A stretch of DNA of 43,189 bases from the NCBI GenBank assembly GCA_045598105.1, contig JAZLLK010000035.1, forward strand, positions 1-43,189. Reading direction: 5' to 3'. Of the stretch, positions 31,020-39,682 are shown piece after piece. The notes below the pieces were generated by a model. The model saw only the letters and a program-made list of their open reading frames with translations. It was not told where the DNA came from and made no database searches. The stretch's first letter is position 1; each line of letters opens with the position of its first letter. Position numbers and translations under genes: made by a program. This DNA comes from UBA1205 sp045598105 (lineage in GTDB: Bacteria; Bacteroidota; Bacteroidia; Bacteroidales; WCHB1-69).

Positions 31020-33767
31020 GTGCGAAATATATTCACATATACATTAAAGGGTGCAGCAGTAGCGGTTGCACTGTTATTGCTTTATATAGCAGTGCCCTAC
31101 ATGGTGTGTCCCATATATCATTTTGAGTCTTCCGCTCCTTTTGGGGGCAAGCGTTATTATAATCCTTATCAGCATATAGGTACGCAGTGGCAAATAGCTA
31201 ATTTTCACACTCATTGTAAGGCGTGGACAGGGGTAACCGATGGAAAAAACTGTAGTAGGGAGCAGGTGGTGGAAGCGTATAGACAGTTAGGATACAATCA
31301 CATAGGAATATCTAATTATCAGCGTATTACTCACGAGCGGTATGCTTGCGGGCAGTCTTGTATTACCATACCATCGTATGAGCATGGCATTAATGTGAAA
31401 AAGCGGCATCAGTTGGTATTGGGAGCCGACAGGGTGCTGTGGATGGATTTTTTTATGCACCAAAGCATACATCACAAGCAGTATATGCTTAATAAGTTGC
31501 GTAGCACAGGTGATATGGTGGTAATTAATCATCCTCAGTTTTGTGAGGGGTATAAGCCACAGGATTTTACTTATATGTCTAATTATGATGCCATAGAGGT
31601 GTTGAATCATTATCGCAGTTCGGTTCCCCAGTGGGATAGTGCTTTATCAAGTGGTTATTATGCCGTATTATTGGCCGATGATGACATGCATCAGTTGGGT
31701 CGTATGGACGAAATAAGTTCTAATTTTACGGTAGTGAACGCATCGGTATTATCGCGATCGCACATAGTGCAGGCGCTTAAGCGGGGGCAGCATTTCGGGG
31801 TACGTGTGCACCGTAAGGCCAATGAAAGCATGCAGGTGAAGCAGCAGCGAATAGCTAATATGGTATATCCCAAATACATACGCATGCATGGAGATACGCT
31901 CACGGCTTTGTTTACGCAGCAGGTAGGCAGTATAGCTTTTATAGGGCAGGGGGGTGTGTGCAGACAGGTAACGCGGCATGACAGCATAGCCAGCTACGTA
32001 ATGGGAGAGGCTGATACGTATATACGCATAGAGGTGTATGACAATGACAGCAACTATATCATATTTAATCCTATAGTAAAATGTGAGCATGCGGTGCCGG
32101 TAAAAAAAGCTTTATATAGTGTAAATAAAGCAAAAACGGGTACAAAATATGCAATAGAATTATTGAGTATACTATTTGTATTATGGTATGTAGTAGGAAG
32201 AAAATACATTAAACAGGGGAAAAATTCAGCCATACGGATGTATTTGTATAAAAACAGGTATATTATACTGGTAGTAGGTGTATCGTTGTTTCTGCGGTCT
32301 TTTTTGGCCGTAATTATGGAATTGAACAATGATGAGTTATATTATCGTATGTTTGCCATGTTTCCGCATTGGAGTTATTTTGATCATCCGCCCATGGTAG
32401 GGTGGCTTATTAATATAACGTCGTTGCATTTGTTACTTGACCAAGCCTTGTTTATACGGTTAGGTGCTATTATATTATGCACGGCAGGTTCGTGGCTGGT
32501 ATATGACACGGCATGCAGGCTGAGTGGGGAAAAAACGGGGCTGATGGCGGTATTGCTGTACAATGTATCGCCGTATGTGCTTATAGTTACGGGTACATTT
32601 ATTATACCTGATGCAGGTCTTATGTTTTTTTCGCTTATGGCCTTGCGGGAAGCGGTGTGTATATTAGTAACGCGGGAGCACACGGGGGGTAGGCATTATA
32701 TGTTTTTAGGTTTGTGGATAGGCATGGCCTGTTTATCAAAATATACGGCTATACTATTGTGGGCGGGCATAGGCTTATATGTGCTTATATATGATCGTAA
32801 ATGGCTTAAGAATGCTTATATATACCTTGCTATATTCATTACCCTGCTATGTTGTGTACCTATATTATGGTGGAATGCGGACCATGATTTTATAAGTTTT
32901 ACTTATCATAGCAGCAGGGTAGCCTTGTTTTCGCACTTAAGTGCGGGTGATTTTTTTACTGAAATAGCGGGGGAGTGCCTATATAATCATCCGGTATTAT
33001 GGGTATGTATATGGATAGCTGCTTATAAAAGGTACAGCGGTAAGCAGTATAAGGCAGGCGGTTCACCGTACAGGCTTGTATATTGTATGGCATGGCCTTT
33101 AATATTGGTATTTTGGGTATTTGCATGGTTTAAGCCGGTATTGCCGCACTGGAATGCGCCGGCATATACGTTGTTATTGTTTCCCACGGCACACATGTTG
33201 GTACAGGAGGCAGGGGTACATTACAGGCGGGTACGCCGATATATGGGTGTAGCCGTATTCACGACGATATTGGCGGCGGTATTATTTGTAGTGCAGTGCA
33301 AATGTGGGTGTGTGGTACCTTCGGTACCGTATGTGAAGGATTATTCCATGGAGGTGTCAACCTGTAAAAGCACGGCACAGGCATATATGGAGGTGAGTCG
33401 GCGGGCCGAGCAGAGAGGTATAATGGCTGCAGATGCACCTATATTATGTCCCCGTTGGGAGTTGGCAGCCGAGTATGAGTATTACATAGCCCGAAATAGT
33501 GCGCACAGGGTGCTCACCATGGGTCCCTTATACCGCACGCATGAGTATGCGTGGATAACGCATAATAGAGATGCCATGGCATTAGGTATGGATATGTGGT
33601 TTATTACCGACAGCTATTCCTATCAGGAGCCCAAATATTTATCCTGTAGTTTTGAGCATATATCCGAGCCTTATATTATTACGGTATATAGAGGCGGCAG
33701 GCCTGCCAAGCAGGTGTATATATATCGCATGCAGCATTTAAAGCGGGAATTACCGTATGTTTATTAG
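31020..33767 (+). CDS. PHP-like phosphoesterase / GT83 (ArnT-like) glycosyltransferase fusion
   Basis: 915 residues from a GTG start. One membrane helix (~residues 10-30) is followed by a PHP-like domain at ~45-370: NFHTHCKAWTG (His63, His65), GISNYQRI where most PHP proteins have D-H-N, IPSYEHG, VINHPQF and LLADDDMH, several metal-binding positions. From ~410 comes a multi-pass GT-C transferase: LNNDELYYRMF and YFDHPPMVGWLI, the catalytic Asp-Glu and donor loop of ArnT-like GT83/GT39 enzymes, and FIIPDAGLMFFSLMAL. These use a polyprenyl-phosphate sugar donor. The PHP part would lie in the periplasm. It is the last gene of the pyrE run and overlaps the convergent GH5-like gene by 18 bases. 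Confidence 0.88.
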   Translation: MRNIFTYTLKGAAVAVALLLLYIAVPYMVCPIYHFESSAPFGGKRYYNPYQHIGTQWQIANFHTHCKAWTGVTDGKNCSREQVVEAYRQLGYNHIGISNYQRITHERYACGQSCITIPSYEHGINVKKRHQLVLGADRVLWMDFFMHQSIHHKQYMLNKLRSTGDMVVINHPQFCEGYKPQDFTYMSNYDAIEVLNHYRSSVPQWDSALSSGYYAVLLADDDMHQLGRMDEISSNFTVVNASVLSRSHIVQALKRGQHFGVRVHRKANESMQVKQQRIANMVYPKYIRMHGDTLTALFTQQVGSIAFIGQGGVCRQVTRHDSIASYVMGEADTYIRIEVYDNDSNYIIFNPIVKCEHAVPVKKALYSVNKAKTGTKYAIELLSILFVLWYVVGRKYIKQGKNSAIRMYLYKNRYIILVVGVSLFLRSFLAVIMELNNDELYYRMFAMFPHWSYFDHPPMVGWLINITSLHLLLDQALFIRLGAIILCTAGSWLVYDTACRLSGEKTGLMAVLLYNVSPYVLIVTGTFIIPDAGLMFFSLMALREAVCILVTREHTGGRHYMFLGLWIGMACLSKYTAILLWAGIGLYVLIYDRKWLKNAYIYLAIFITLLCCVPILWWNADHDFISFTYHSSRVALFSHLSAGDFFTEIAGECLYNHPVLWVCIWIAAYKRYSGKQYKAGGSPYRLVYCMAWPLILVFWVFAWFKPVLPHWNAPAYTLLLFPTAHMLVQEAGVHYRRVRRYMGVAVFTTILAAVLFVVQCKCGCVVPSVPYVKDYSMEVSTCKSTAQAYMEVSRRAEQRGIMAADAPILCPRWELAAEYEYYIARNSAHRVLTMGPLYRTHEYAWITHNRDAMALGMDMWFITDSYSYQEPKYLSCSFEHISEPYIITVYRGGRPAKQVYIYRMQHLKRELPYVY

Positions 33768-35315
33768 CTGTATTTTTCTCAGACGTATAGGTTGCATGCG
33801 GGCTTCTATGCTGTAGGTGGAAAACAGGCTGTCGTTAATGTCAAATATGTTTTTTGCCGCAGGCAATAAATAGTTTTTATAGTCTATTTGGTGGTATTCA
33901 AGCTTTTGCATAGGCAGAGGTCCGTTATAGTTAACGGGGCCGCTTATGTAGGTAGGTTGGCAGTAGAATTCTTTTCGGGTCATGCCCGGAGCCGATACTA
34001 TAAAATTAACGCAGCTGTCATTGGTGTACAGTGTATAGTTGCCCAGGCTGTCGGTGAAGGTGTGCATACCTATGGACCAGTCGCTGTTCCATCCGCGTAT
34101 TACGGCGCCTTCTATAGGTTCATTTTTCAGGTTTACTATTTTTCCTTTAATACATATATTGGTGTAGCCCAATATGTTATAGTAGTTTGCGGGTTTTTGT
34201 GGTGTATGGGGCACATAATTCATATTGGCTTTAATGCGGGCTGCTACGGGCTTAGGTGAGCCGGCTATGCGATAGCCGTTAGGGGCACAGGTGGTGTCGT
34301 TATGATTGAGTATGCCGGCATATTTTCCTTCAAATACGCCTATATTGGCATCTTGAAATTCCCACCAGCCAAAGCCGCAGGCTCCGCAGTCACGGGCGTA
34401 GCGGTACACGTAGTCGTAAAATTGGCATTGGTGTTCATAAGGTATGCTGTCGTTTTCGGCAGGCAAGGCTGTTTCGCCTATCATCCATGGCTTGTGTATG
34501 TAGGTGCTGTACCAATATATTTCATTTTTTACCCTTAAGGGATGGTAGGTATGTATTTGTACAAAGTCCACGGGAAGCAGGGAGGCATCCCAACGGAATA
34601 CGTCAATGGGCTCTGACAGACCTAAGGTGAACAGTTGGTGTGGTGCGTATGTACGCATGAGCAGTTCCCAGTGGCTTACTATGCGTACAAGTTCTAATTT
34701 GGATCGATGTTTTTCGGTGTCGAAGTACAGGGGTTCATTAAAGAAGTCGTAGGCGAATATGGTATTATTATCTTTAAAGGCTTTTAGCAGGGCTATGGTA
34801 AATTTTTCCACTTGCGGATGAAAGGGAGCCTTAATAAGCAGCATTATTTTTAAATTTTGTTCCTGAGCCAATGCCACAAATTGTTTTAGACCTTCTATAA
34901 TTTGTTTTTGTTTATTGCGAAGGTAGTATTTTTGGCCGTCGGCCAAATAATAGGGTTCATCGTGTTCGTCAAAGTGCAGGCGGTCAAATACAACGCGTAT
35001 AGAATTAAAGCCCATGGCTTTAATAAGCTGCAGGTGTGCGGTAAGTTGTGTTTGGTTATCAGCGGGAGTGTGGGTTTCATACGTGCCGGTATCTTCATAA
35101 TATATGCAGGGTGTTATAGTAAACCTGTTGTTCATGCAGCGATATTCGGTTACATAGTTCACCATAAGGGGGAAAAACGTGTCGTTTTGCAGCATAAACA
35201 CATTGTTTTCTATGCGAACAAATCCGGGTGCGGGCTTATAAGCGGGTTTATGTCTGCAGCCGTACAGGCAGGCGGTAAGGCATAGTATCCATATAATATG
35301 ATGCAGGCGGTGCAT
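33750..35315 (-). CDS. GH5-like (clan A) glycosidase lipoprotein
   Basis: 521 residues. The lipoprotein signal ends LYGC. A TIM-barrel glycosidase of the cellulase type covers ~35-350: GFNSIRVVFDRLHF, FAYDFFNEPLYF (acid/base Glu), DFVQIHTYHPL, WMIGETALPA (nucleophile Glu) and FGWWEFQD. A carboxypeptidase-regulatory-like beta domain follows (CIKGKIVNLKNEPIEGAVIRG). It would act at the cell surface or in the periplasm on a beta-linked glycan, perhaps mannan; specificity is not visible. It starts five bases downstream of rlmB, so it shares that transcript. Its last 18 bases overlap the tail of the PHP-GT fusion. Confidence 0.9.
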   Translation of the reverse strand: MHRLHHIIWILCLTACLYGCRHKPAYKPAPGFVRIENNVFMLQNDTFFPLMVNYVTEYRCMNNRFTITPCIYYEDTGTYETHTPADNQTQLTAHLQLIKAMGFNSIRVVFDRLHFDEHDEPYYLADGQKYYLRNKQKQIIEGLKQFVALAQEQNLKIMLLIKAPFHPQVEKFTIALLKAFKDNNTIFAYDFFNEPLYFDTEKHRSKLELVRIVSHWELLMRTYAPHQLFTLGLSEPIDVFRWDASLLPVDFVQIHTYHPLRVKNEIYWYSTYIHKPWMIGETALPAENDSIPYEHQCQFYDYVYRYARDCGACGFGWWEFQDANIGVFEGKYAGILNHNDTTCAPNGYRIAGSPKPVAARIKANMNYVPHTPQKPANYYNILGYTNICIKGKIVNLKNEPIEGAVIRGWNSDWSIGMHTFTDSLGNYTLYTNDSCVNFIVSAPGMTRKEFYCQPTYISGPVNYNGPLPMQKLEYHQIDYKNYLLPAAKNIFDINDSLFSTYSIEARMQPIRLRKIQLINIR

Positions 35316-35320
35316 AATGG

Positions 35321-36079
35321 CTACAGGGTTCGTTGGCGTAACACTTCAAACATAATAATGCCGGCGGCTACCGATACATTGAGAGAGGCTATGGAGCCAC
35401 ACATGGGTATGTTTACCTTTTGGCTGCATATGTCCATTATTTGGGGGGATATGCCGTTATATTCATTGCCCATAACTATGCATACGGGTGTGGTAAAATC
35501 AGCGTTGTAGTATGGAAGGGAGGCTTTTTCGGAGCAGGCGACTACGTTTACTCCGCTTTGTTGTAAATAGTTTATTACATCGGTAAGGCTGTCATGGCGG
35601 CACACGGGTATAGTGTGCAGGGCTCCTGCCGATGTTTTTATTGCATCTTCATTCAGCTGGGCTGTATGCTTGGATGGTATAATAATGGCGTGTACGCCGG
35701 CACATTCGGCGCTACGGGCTATGGAGCCTATGTTACGCACATCGGTAAGGCTGTCAAGCAGTAATATAAATGGAACTTTACCTTCTTCATATAGGGAAGG
35801 AAGTATATCATATATGCTTTGGTATATCACCGATGACATAAGGCATACTACACCCTGGTGATTACCTTTGGTATAGCGGTTCAGCCTTTCTACGGGCACG
35901 TATTGAAAGGGTATGTTATGTTCCCGTACCATGCGGAAAAGCTCTTTGAACAGGTCGCCGGTGAGACCGCGTTGGAGTATTATTCTATCTATTTCTTTGC
36001 CGTTATTAATGGCTTCTATTACGGGACGAATACCATAAATAAGGTTGTTTTTTGATTTTTTGTCAAACGATGTGTACAT
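35321..36079 (-). CDS. rlmB: 23S rRNA (guanosine-2'-O-)-methyltransferase, SpoU family
   Basis: 252 residues. The substrate-binding N-domain (IYGIRPVIEAINNGKEIDRIIL and the YTKGNHQGVVC junction) precedes a SPOUT domain with its three motifs: DVRNIGSIARSAECAGV (motif 1), VCIVMGNEYNGIS (motif 2) and IPMCGSIASLNVSVAAGI (motif 3), which form the trefoil knot that binds SAM. RlmB methylates G2251 of 23S rRNA; a related TrmH-family target is possible. Its -7 element lies 25 bases upstream, and the GH5-like gene follows in the same operon. Confidence 0.92.
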   Translation of the reverse strand: MYTSFDKKSKNNLIYGIRPVIEAINNGKEIDRIILQRGLTGDLFKELFRMVREHNIPFQYVPVERLNRYTKGNHQGVVCLMSSVIYQSIYDILPSLYEEGKVPFILLLDSLTDVRNIGSIARSAECAGVHAIIIPSKHTAQLNEDAIKTSAGALHTIPVCRHDSLTDVINYLQQSGVNVVACSEKASLPYYNADFTTPVCIVMGNEYNGISPQIMDICSQKVNIPMCGSIASLNVSVAAGIIMFEVLRQRTL

Positions 36080-36104
36080 AAAAAACAGGTGTTATATAAT
36101 TTTG

Positions 36105-36112
36105 CAAAGGTA
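36105..36112 (-). promoter_or_regulatory. -7 element TACCTTTG (minus strand) for rlmB
   Basis: Plus-strand CAAAGGTA reads TACCTTTG then C on the minus strand, 25 bases before the ATG at 36079. Confidence 0.8.
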
Positions 36113-36147
36113 CATAAAAAAAATTAGCATGTTACACTATTAGGAAG

Positions 36148-37059
36148 CTATTTAATATAAATAATAGAAAGAACTTCATCGGAAGCATAGGGTGCACCGG
36201 GGTATTTATCGGTGAAATCCAGGTTGAGCCAAAATTCATTGTTTTTGTCCAGCCGGTAGCATATTTGTTTGTTTTTTACCTGCTCGGGAAAGCAGGTGTA
36301 TATGGCGTTTACGTATTTGTCAAAGTCGTTTTGATTACCGCAATACATTTCGGGGTAAACATGGTTAGGAGCCCATACTATACGAACGTTTACGCCTATA
36401 GCTTTAAGGGAAGAGGCCATGAGTATGCTATAGTCATCACAATCTCCGGCCATAAGCTGTATACTTTCACCCGGAGTGGCAAAGTAGTCAAATCCGGAAG
36501 GGTCACATACGTATTTATAATTGTCTTTAATGTATTTAATAAGTGAAAACTGACGGCATATTTGGCGGTATTTGGTGTAGTATTCGTCAAAATAGAGCAG
36601 GGAATGTTCCACGGCAAAATTCCGCACCACCGAATCCTTGTAATCCACTTTTTGCTGTATGCGTTTCTGTAGTGATATGTGTGGAGCCATGGCTGCCTGC
36701 GCAGGTTTTATATCCACCTGCTCGGCTTGGGTATTGAATAGGGTAATACTTTGTTTGGCATTATTTACCACCATGTGACTTTGCCAACCTATGTTGGCTG
36801 TAAGGAGTATGGCAATAGTGAGAATGAACAATATTATGGTAAGATGAAACATCCACTTGTATTTGTGATTAAAATATACCAGCAGACCAAAAAACAGCCC
36901 CAGCAGTATAAATGTTTCTACCTGTATATGGCCTATGTATATGGATGGAATAAATTGGGTAATAAAAGCGGCCGATATTACCGACAATACGAATGAGAGT
37001 ATAATTCGTACTGCTTTAGCCCAGCCCGGGTGAGTGTGATACCAATTTATTAAATTCAT
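36148..37059 (-). CDS. Membrane-anchored transglutaminase-like protein
   Basis: 303 residues from the ATG at 37059; the longer frame would include the promoter. Three membrane helices lie at ~18-100 (ILSFVLSVISAAFITQF, VETFILLGLFFGLLVYF, LTIILFILTIAILLTAN). The rest is outside. A transglutaminase-like core reads LMAGDCDDYSILMASSLKAIGVNVRIV (catalytic Cys), PNHVYPEMYC (His) and WLNLDFTD (Asp). Unlike animal transglutaminases, such bacterial proteins are usually peptidases acting outside the membrane. Its transcript diverges from the TPR gene; the -7 element is at 37082-37089. Confidence 0.88.
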   Translation of the reverse strand: MNLINWYHTHPGWAKAVRIILSFVLSVISAAFITQFIPSIYIGHIQVETFILLGLFFGLLVYFNHKYKWMFHLTIILFILTIAILLTANIGWQSHMVVNNAKQSITLFNTQAEQVDIKPAQAAMAPHISLQKRIQQKVDYKDSVVRNFAVEHSLLYFDEYYTKYRQICRQFSLIKYIKDNYKYVCDPSGFDYFATPGESIQLMAGDCDDYSILMASSLKAIGVNVRIVWAPNHVYPEMYCGNQNDFDKYVNAIYTCFPEQVKNKQICYRLDKNNEFWLNLDFTDKYPGAPYASDEVLSIIYIK

Positions 37060-37081
37060 AATTTTATGTAAGGTAAAAATG

Positions 37082-37089
37082 CAAAGGTA
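37082..37089 (-). promoter_or_regulatory. -7 element TACCTTTG (minus strand)
   Basis: Plus-strand CAAAGGTA reads TACCTTTG then C on the minus strand, 22 bases before the ATG at 37059. Confidence 0.8.
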
Positions 37090-37126
37090 ACATTTTTTTT
37101 GCATAACTTATGTCATGAGAAAGTGT

Positions 37127-37134
37127 TATCTTTG
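37127..37134 (+). promoter_or_regulatory. -7 element TATCTTTG for the TPR gene
   Basis: TATCTTTG then C lies 25 bases before the ATG at 37160 and diverges from 37082-37089. Confidence 0.78.
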
Positions 37135-37159
37135 CAAAAAATATATAAAAGAAAAGTAA

Positions 37160-38995
37160 ATGGGAAGGCAAGTTGCATGCGTACTGCTTATAGTGTTGAT
37201 ATTAAACAAGGTAAATGCCCAGTCGGAGGATAATACATCTGCCCGATTGGCTTTGCAGTATTATAATGAGCAGCAGTATGATAAGGCAGCACAGGCGTAT
37301 GCCGACCTGTATGCACGTAATGCCAGTCATTATAATTACACTTATTATTTGCAAAGTTTGTTGCAAATACGTGACTATAAGTCGGCAGAGCGGTTGGTGC
37401 ACAAGCAGCTGAAATTGAAGTTTACCATGTGGGAGTATCAGGTGGACTTAGGTTATGTGTATGAGTTGCAGAATGAGGGTGCCAAGGCTAAAAAGCAGTA
37501 CGAATCATGTGTGAATGCCATAACGGTTAATTCGTCGGATGTGGTGGATTTGGCAGGGGCTTTTGCAGGCCGCGGCAAGTATGATTATGCGTTAAAAACG
37601 TACATGCAGGGGCGAAAATTGTCCGGTAATGAGGCGGAATATGCTATGGACATGGCTGCCATATATGAAAAGGAGGGCGGGTACGACAAGGCTGCTACCG
37701 AATATTTTACCCTGTTGAATACGCAGCCTGAGCGGCTGGAGCAGGTAGAGGCAACATTATTGGGGTGGTGGATGCATGATGATGATAATGTTCGCAAGGA
37801 GCTGTTACGCACCTATATTCTTAAGTATAGTGCCCGTTATGCCGAAAACAGGGTGTATTCGGAGTTGCTTATATGGTATGCTATGCAACAGAATGATTTT
37901 TCCATGGCCATAAAGCATGTAAAGGCCATGGATAAAAAATATAATTTAGCCGGATATACGGTAATGCAGGTAGCCCGCACGGCAGCGCAGCATAATGATT
38001 ATGTATCGGCAGAAGATGGCTATAAGTATGTGCTGTCGTTAGGGAATGGCACCGTGCTGGGTCCGCAGGCTCAGGCGGAAATGTTGCACATGCAATATGA
38101 GCGTGTGCAGGGTGAATATGGAGTGAACATTCGGCAGGTGCAGGATTTAGATAAAAGTACGGAAGAATATTTTAGCAAGCAGGGCGTTAATGATAAAACC
38201 ATAGCCTTATATCGTCGGTGGGTAATGTTAAAGGCCATAAAGTTGGAACAAATAGCTCAGGCTGATAGTATGCTTACAGCCCTGTTGTATAGTAACAGGC
38301 TTATGCCAATGCAGGTGGCGCAGGTAAAAACGGATATGGCCAGGCTGAAGGTATTGCAGCATGATGTATGGGAGGCCATATTGCTGAATTCGCAGGTGGA
38401 GAAGGATTTTCCTAACGATACCATAGGGCAGGAGGCCAAATTGGCCAATGCCAAAATATCGCTCATGCAGGGAGAATACGAGTGGGCTAAGGCCCAATTA
38501 GATGTGTTACGTGCAGCCACCACTAAGCCGATAGCCAATGATGCCATGTATTTATCATTGCTTATACGGGATAATGAAAACGGTGATGATAGTGTCAACG
38601 TGTCGTTGCGGCAGTTGGGGAGTGCCATGTATATGCTGGAATGCGGTTTGCCTGAAAGAGCCGAAAAGTTGCTTGATAGTGTGAAGGCAGGGGGTAACGT
38701 AAATCTTTATGATGATGTGCTGTATTATGAGGCGACAGCCGCACGGCAAAAAGGAGATTACCGGCAGGCTGACAGCCTGCTGGCGGAATATGTGCTTACC
38801 TATCCCGGGGAGTTGCCTGCCGATGATGCCTTATACGAGCGGGCGCAAATACAGGAATTGTACCTGCATGATACTTTTGCGGCCATGGAATTGTACAGGC
38901 AGCTGCTCACCTGCTATAGTGGCAGCATATATGCCGAGCAGGCCAGAGAACGCATAAGGGTGCTCAGGGGTGATTTTTTGCGAAATGCTGAATAA
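37160..38995 (+). CDS. Secreted tetratricopeptide-repeat protein
   Basis: 611 residues with a signal peptide (VACVLLIVLILNKVNAQ). TPR-like helical pairs run along the whole protein: ALQYYNEQQYDKAAQAYADLY, VDLGYVYELQNEGAKAKKQY, MAAIYEKEGGYDKAATEYFTLL and, at the end, DDALYERAQIQELYLHDTFAAMELYRQLL. There is no catalytic motif. It probably scaffolds other proteins in the periplasm; related TPR proteins with YFTLL and ALYERAQIQE-like stretches are common in Bacteroidota. Its own promoter and the terminator at 39028 make it monocistronic. Confidence 0.88.
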   Translation: MGRQVACVLLIVLILNKVNAQSEDNTSARLALQYYNEQQYDKAAQAYADLYARNASHYNYTYYLQSLLQIRDYKSAERLVHKQLKLKFTMWEYQVDLGYVYELQNEGAKAKKQYESCVNAITVNSSDVVDLAGAFAGRGKYDYALKTYMQGRKLSGNEAEYAMDMAAIYEKEGGYDKAATEYFTLLNTQPERLEQVEATLLGWWMHDDDNVRKELLRTYILKYSARYAENRVYSELLIWYAMQQNDFSMAIKHVKAMDKKYNLAGYTVMQVARTAAQHNDYVSAEDGYKYVLSLGNGTVLGPQAQAEMLHMQYERVQGEYGVNIRQVQDLDKSTEEYFSKQGVNDKTIALYRRWVMLKAIKLEQIAQADSMLTALLYSNRLMPMQVAQVKTDMARLKVLQHDVWEAILLNSQVEKDFPNDTIGQEAKLANAKISLMQGEYEWAKAQLDVLRAATTKPIANDAMYLSLLIRDNENGDDSVNVSLRQLGSAMYMLECGLPERAEKLLDSVKAGGNVNLYDDVLYYEATAARQKGDYRQADSLLAEYVLTYPGELPADDALYERAQIQELYLHDTFAAMELYRQLLTCYSGSIYAEQARERIRVLRGDFLRNAE

Positions 38996-39027
38996 TATGT
39001 TGTAAATTATTGTTTTTAAGTAAATAA

Positions 39028-39058
39028 AAAAAAGGTGAATGTAAAATTCACCTTTTTT
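39028..39058. terminator. Bidirectional terminator between TPR and iorB genes
   Basis: AAAAAAGGTGAAT (39028-39040) pairs perfectly with 39046-39058 around a five-base loop. The T-run after and the A-run before let it end both convergent transcripts. Confidence 0.9.
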
Positions 39059-39085
39059 AATATTTTAATGTCGTTTTTTACAATA

Positions 39086-39652
39086 TTATTTACCTGCTTC
39101 GTAGCCGGCGTGAATGGCGTCCATGTTCGATTTAACCACGGCTTCACCTTTACGGTCAAATATGTGGTGGATGGCATCTTCCAGCTTGCACATATCTATG
39201 CCCAAATAGTGAACGGCGGCACCCAAAAGCACCATGTTAGAGCGGGCGTTTACCTGTTTGGCTATGTCATTAGCGTTAATTTTAACGCAGTTAGGAACTT
39301 TGGCCAATTCGGTATTAATGGTATCCATATCGGGATAATTTTTAATATTGATAAATGGTTCCGAATTGGTAATAACGCAACCGTTTTTGCTTAAGAAAGG
39401 TAAATAACGGAGGGCTTCCATAGGTTCCGATGAAAGTATAATATCGGCATTACCTTCAGGTATTACATCGGCGAATATAGGTTTATCGGATAAGCGGAGG
39501 TGGGAAAATACGCTACCACCGCGTTGTGACATACCGTGTATTTCCGATTGTTTTAAATACAAATTTTCATTTAGGGCAGCGTCAGATATTATTTTGGCTA
39601 CTGATACTATACCATCACCACCAACACCGCATAATATGATATCTTTCTTCAT
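39086..39652 (-). CDS. iorB: Indolepyruvate:ferredoxin oxidoreductase, beta subunit
   Basis: 188 residues. The gamma-type 2-oxoacid oxidoreductase domain reads DIILCGVGGDGIVSVAKIISDAAL, KQSEIHGMSQRGGSVFSHLRLS and NMVLLGAAVHYLGI. It pairs with IorA to convert aryl pyruvates (from Trp, Phe, Tyr) to acyl-CoA while reducing ferredoxin, which requires anaerobic conditions. The gene follows iorA by 30 bases in the same operon. Confidence 0.94.
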   Translation of the reverse strand: MKKDIILCGVGGDGIVSVAKIISDAALNENLYLKQSEIHGMSQRGGSVFSHLRLSDKPIFADVIPEGNADIILSSEPMEALRYLPFLSKNGCVITNSEPFINIKNYPDMDTINTELAKVPNCVKINANDIAKQVNARSNMVLLGAAVHYLGIDMCKLEDAIHHIFDRKGEAVVKSNMDAIHAGYEAGK

Positions 39653-39682
39653 TTTTATGTCTCCTATTAATTTAATAACACT

